NCBI GenBank assembly: GCA_021545595.1
Contig: JAJRVG010000029.1
Location: 1-5,354, forward strand
Direction of reading: 5' to 3'
DNA from: Zetaproteobacteria bacterium
GTDB lineage: Bacteria; Pseudomonadota; Zetaproteobacteria; Mariprofundales; Mariprofundaceae
Length of the DNA stretch: 5,354 bases
How positions within the stretch are numbered: position 1 is the stretch's first letter; each line of letters starts with the position of its first letter. The translations under genes and the position numbers were made by a program. The notes under the pieces are model-generated. The model ran no database searches. It was not told the DNA's origin and saw only the letters and a program-made list of their open reading frames with translations. Shown here piece by piece: positions 5,229 to 5,354 of this stretch.

Positions 5229-5354
5229 TTAAGCATCGAGCAAAGTCAACTGGCGTAAATTCGCCGCTGGTTTCCGCTTTGGCGGCGGAATGGTGTCTGC
5301 CAAAAGTTCGGCAATATTCCTTCGTTGCATGAGGTTGACCGAGACTAATCTTGC
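5217..5354 (-). mobile_element. End of an insertion sequence, continuing beyond the right edge
   Basis: The last roughly 138 bases combine a transposase-like 3' coding end on the minus strand with a terminal-repeat-like CTGTCCGGTTAA motif. Recalled similarity of this terminal motif to IS4-group elements is from memory and approximate. The left limit is placed at about 5217 and may be off by several bases. A 6-base inverted pair CGCCGC (5262-5267) and GCGGCG (5282-5287) lies inside it. Confidence 0.55.
5229..5354 (-). CDS. Transposase C-terminus (IS4-like DDE family), 5' part outside window
   Basis: Forty-one codons plus TAA (5231-5229) are open on the minus strand from the window edge. The peptide contains NLMQRRNIAELLAD followed by a basic, proline-rich stretch IPPPKRKPAANLR and ends QLTLLDA. 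A hydrophobic/charged helix, then a proline-basic linker and a short 'QLTLL' tail just before the terminal repeat is typical of the C-termini of IS4-type transposases. No catalytic DDE residue can be seen because those parts lie to the right of base 5354. Whether the gene is intact cannot be judged. Family placement is tentative; the short ORF could also start at the internal ATG (residue 9) but would then be meaningless on its own. Confidence 0.6.
   Translation of the reverse strand, partial: ARLVSVNLMQRRNIAELLADTIPPPKRKPAANLRQLTLLDA

Noticed and set aside
1..5354. CRISPR array, tRNA or rRNA, toxin-antitoxin or phage-defence genes
   Set aside because: No regularly spaced direct repeats, no RNA-gene cloverleaf that I could recognise, and every substantial frame is accounted for by the listed genes.

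Overview
The window looks like a chromosomal segment of a proteobacterium. It has Gram-negative type BioC/BioH biotin synthesis, a type II beta-carbonic anhydrase close to E. coli Can, a GntX/ComF-like phosphoribosyltransferase and a lipoprotein with a lipobox. The finer placement (gamma-like, or deep-branching such as Zetaproteobacteria) is a guess from gene style and order; no rRNA or other marker is present.

Left half (1-2566, minus strand): a tightly packed biotin operon read right to left, bioF - bioH - bioC. bioF and bioH share an ATGA stop/start overlap. bioC begins inside the last codons of bioH and runs off the left edge. BioC methylates malonyl-ACP to disguise it as a fatty-acid primer, BioH removes the methyl group from pimeloyl-ACP methyl ester, and BioF condenses pimeloyl-ACP with alanine to give KAPA. 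The three genes therefore cover pimelate-moiety synthesis and the first ring-assembly step. bioA, bioB and bioD are not in the window.

Middle (2577-4285, plus strand): comF/gntX-like gene, a small glutaredoxin (grxC-like) and a beta-carbonic anhydrase (can), with gaps of 21 and 11 bases, so probably one transcript. comF is divergent from bioF with about 10 bases between the most likely starts, so promoters for both directions must lie inside the opposing genes. A weak BirA-operator-like inverted pair is seen at 2586-2617.

Right end (4286-5354): composition becomes AT-rich. An intergenic stretch with a nested inverted repeat (4318-4366) is followed by a predicted lipoprotein with a C-terminal SHOCT-like segment (4452-5183). 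The window ends in the 3' end of an insertion-sequence transposase on the minus strand. This part looks like accessory DNA beside an otherwise conserved housekeeping block. I found no CRISPR array, tRNA, rRNA or defence system. Nothing here clearly amounts to a new multi-gene system; the lipoprotein and the repeat are the least explained items.
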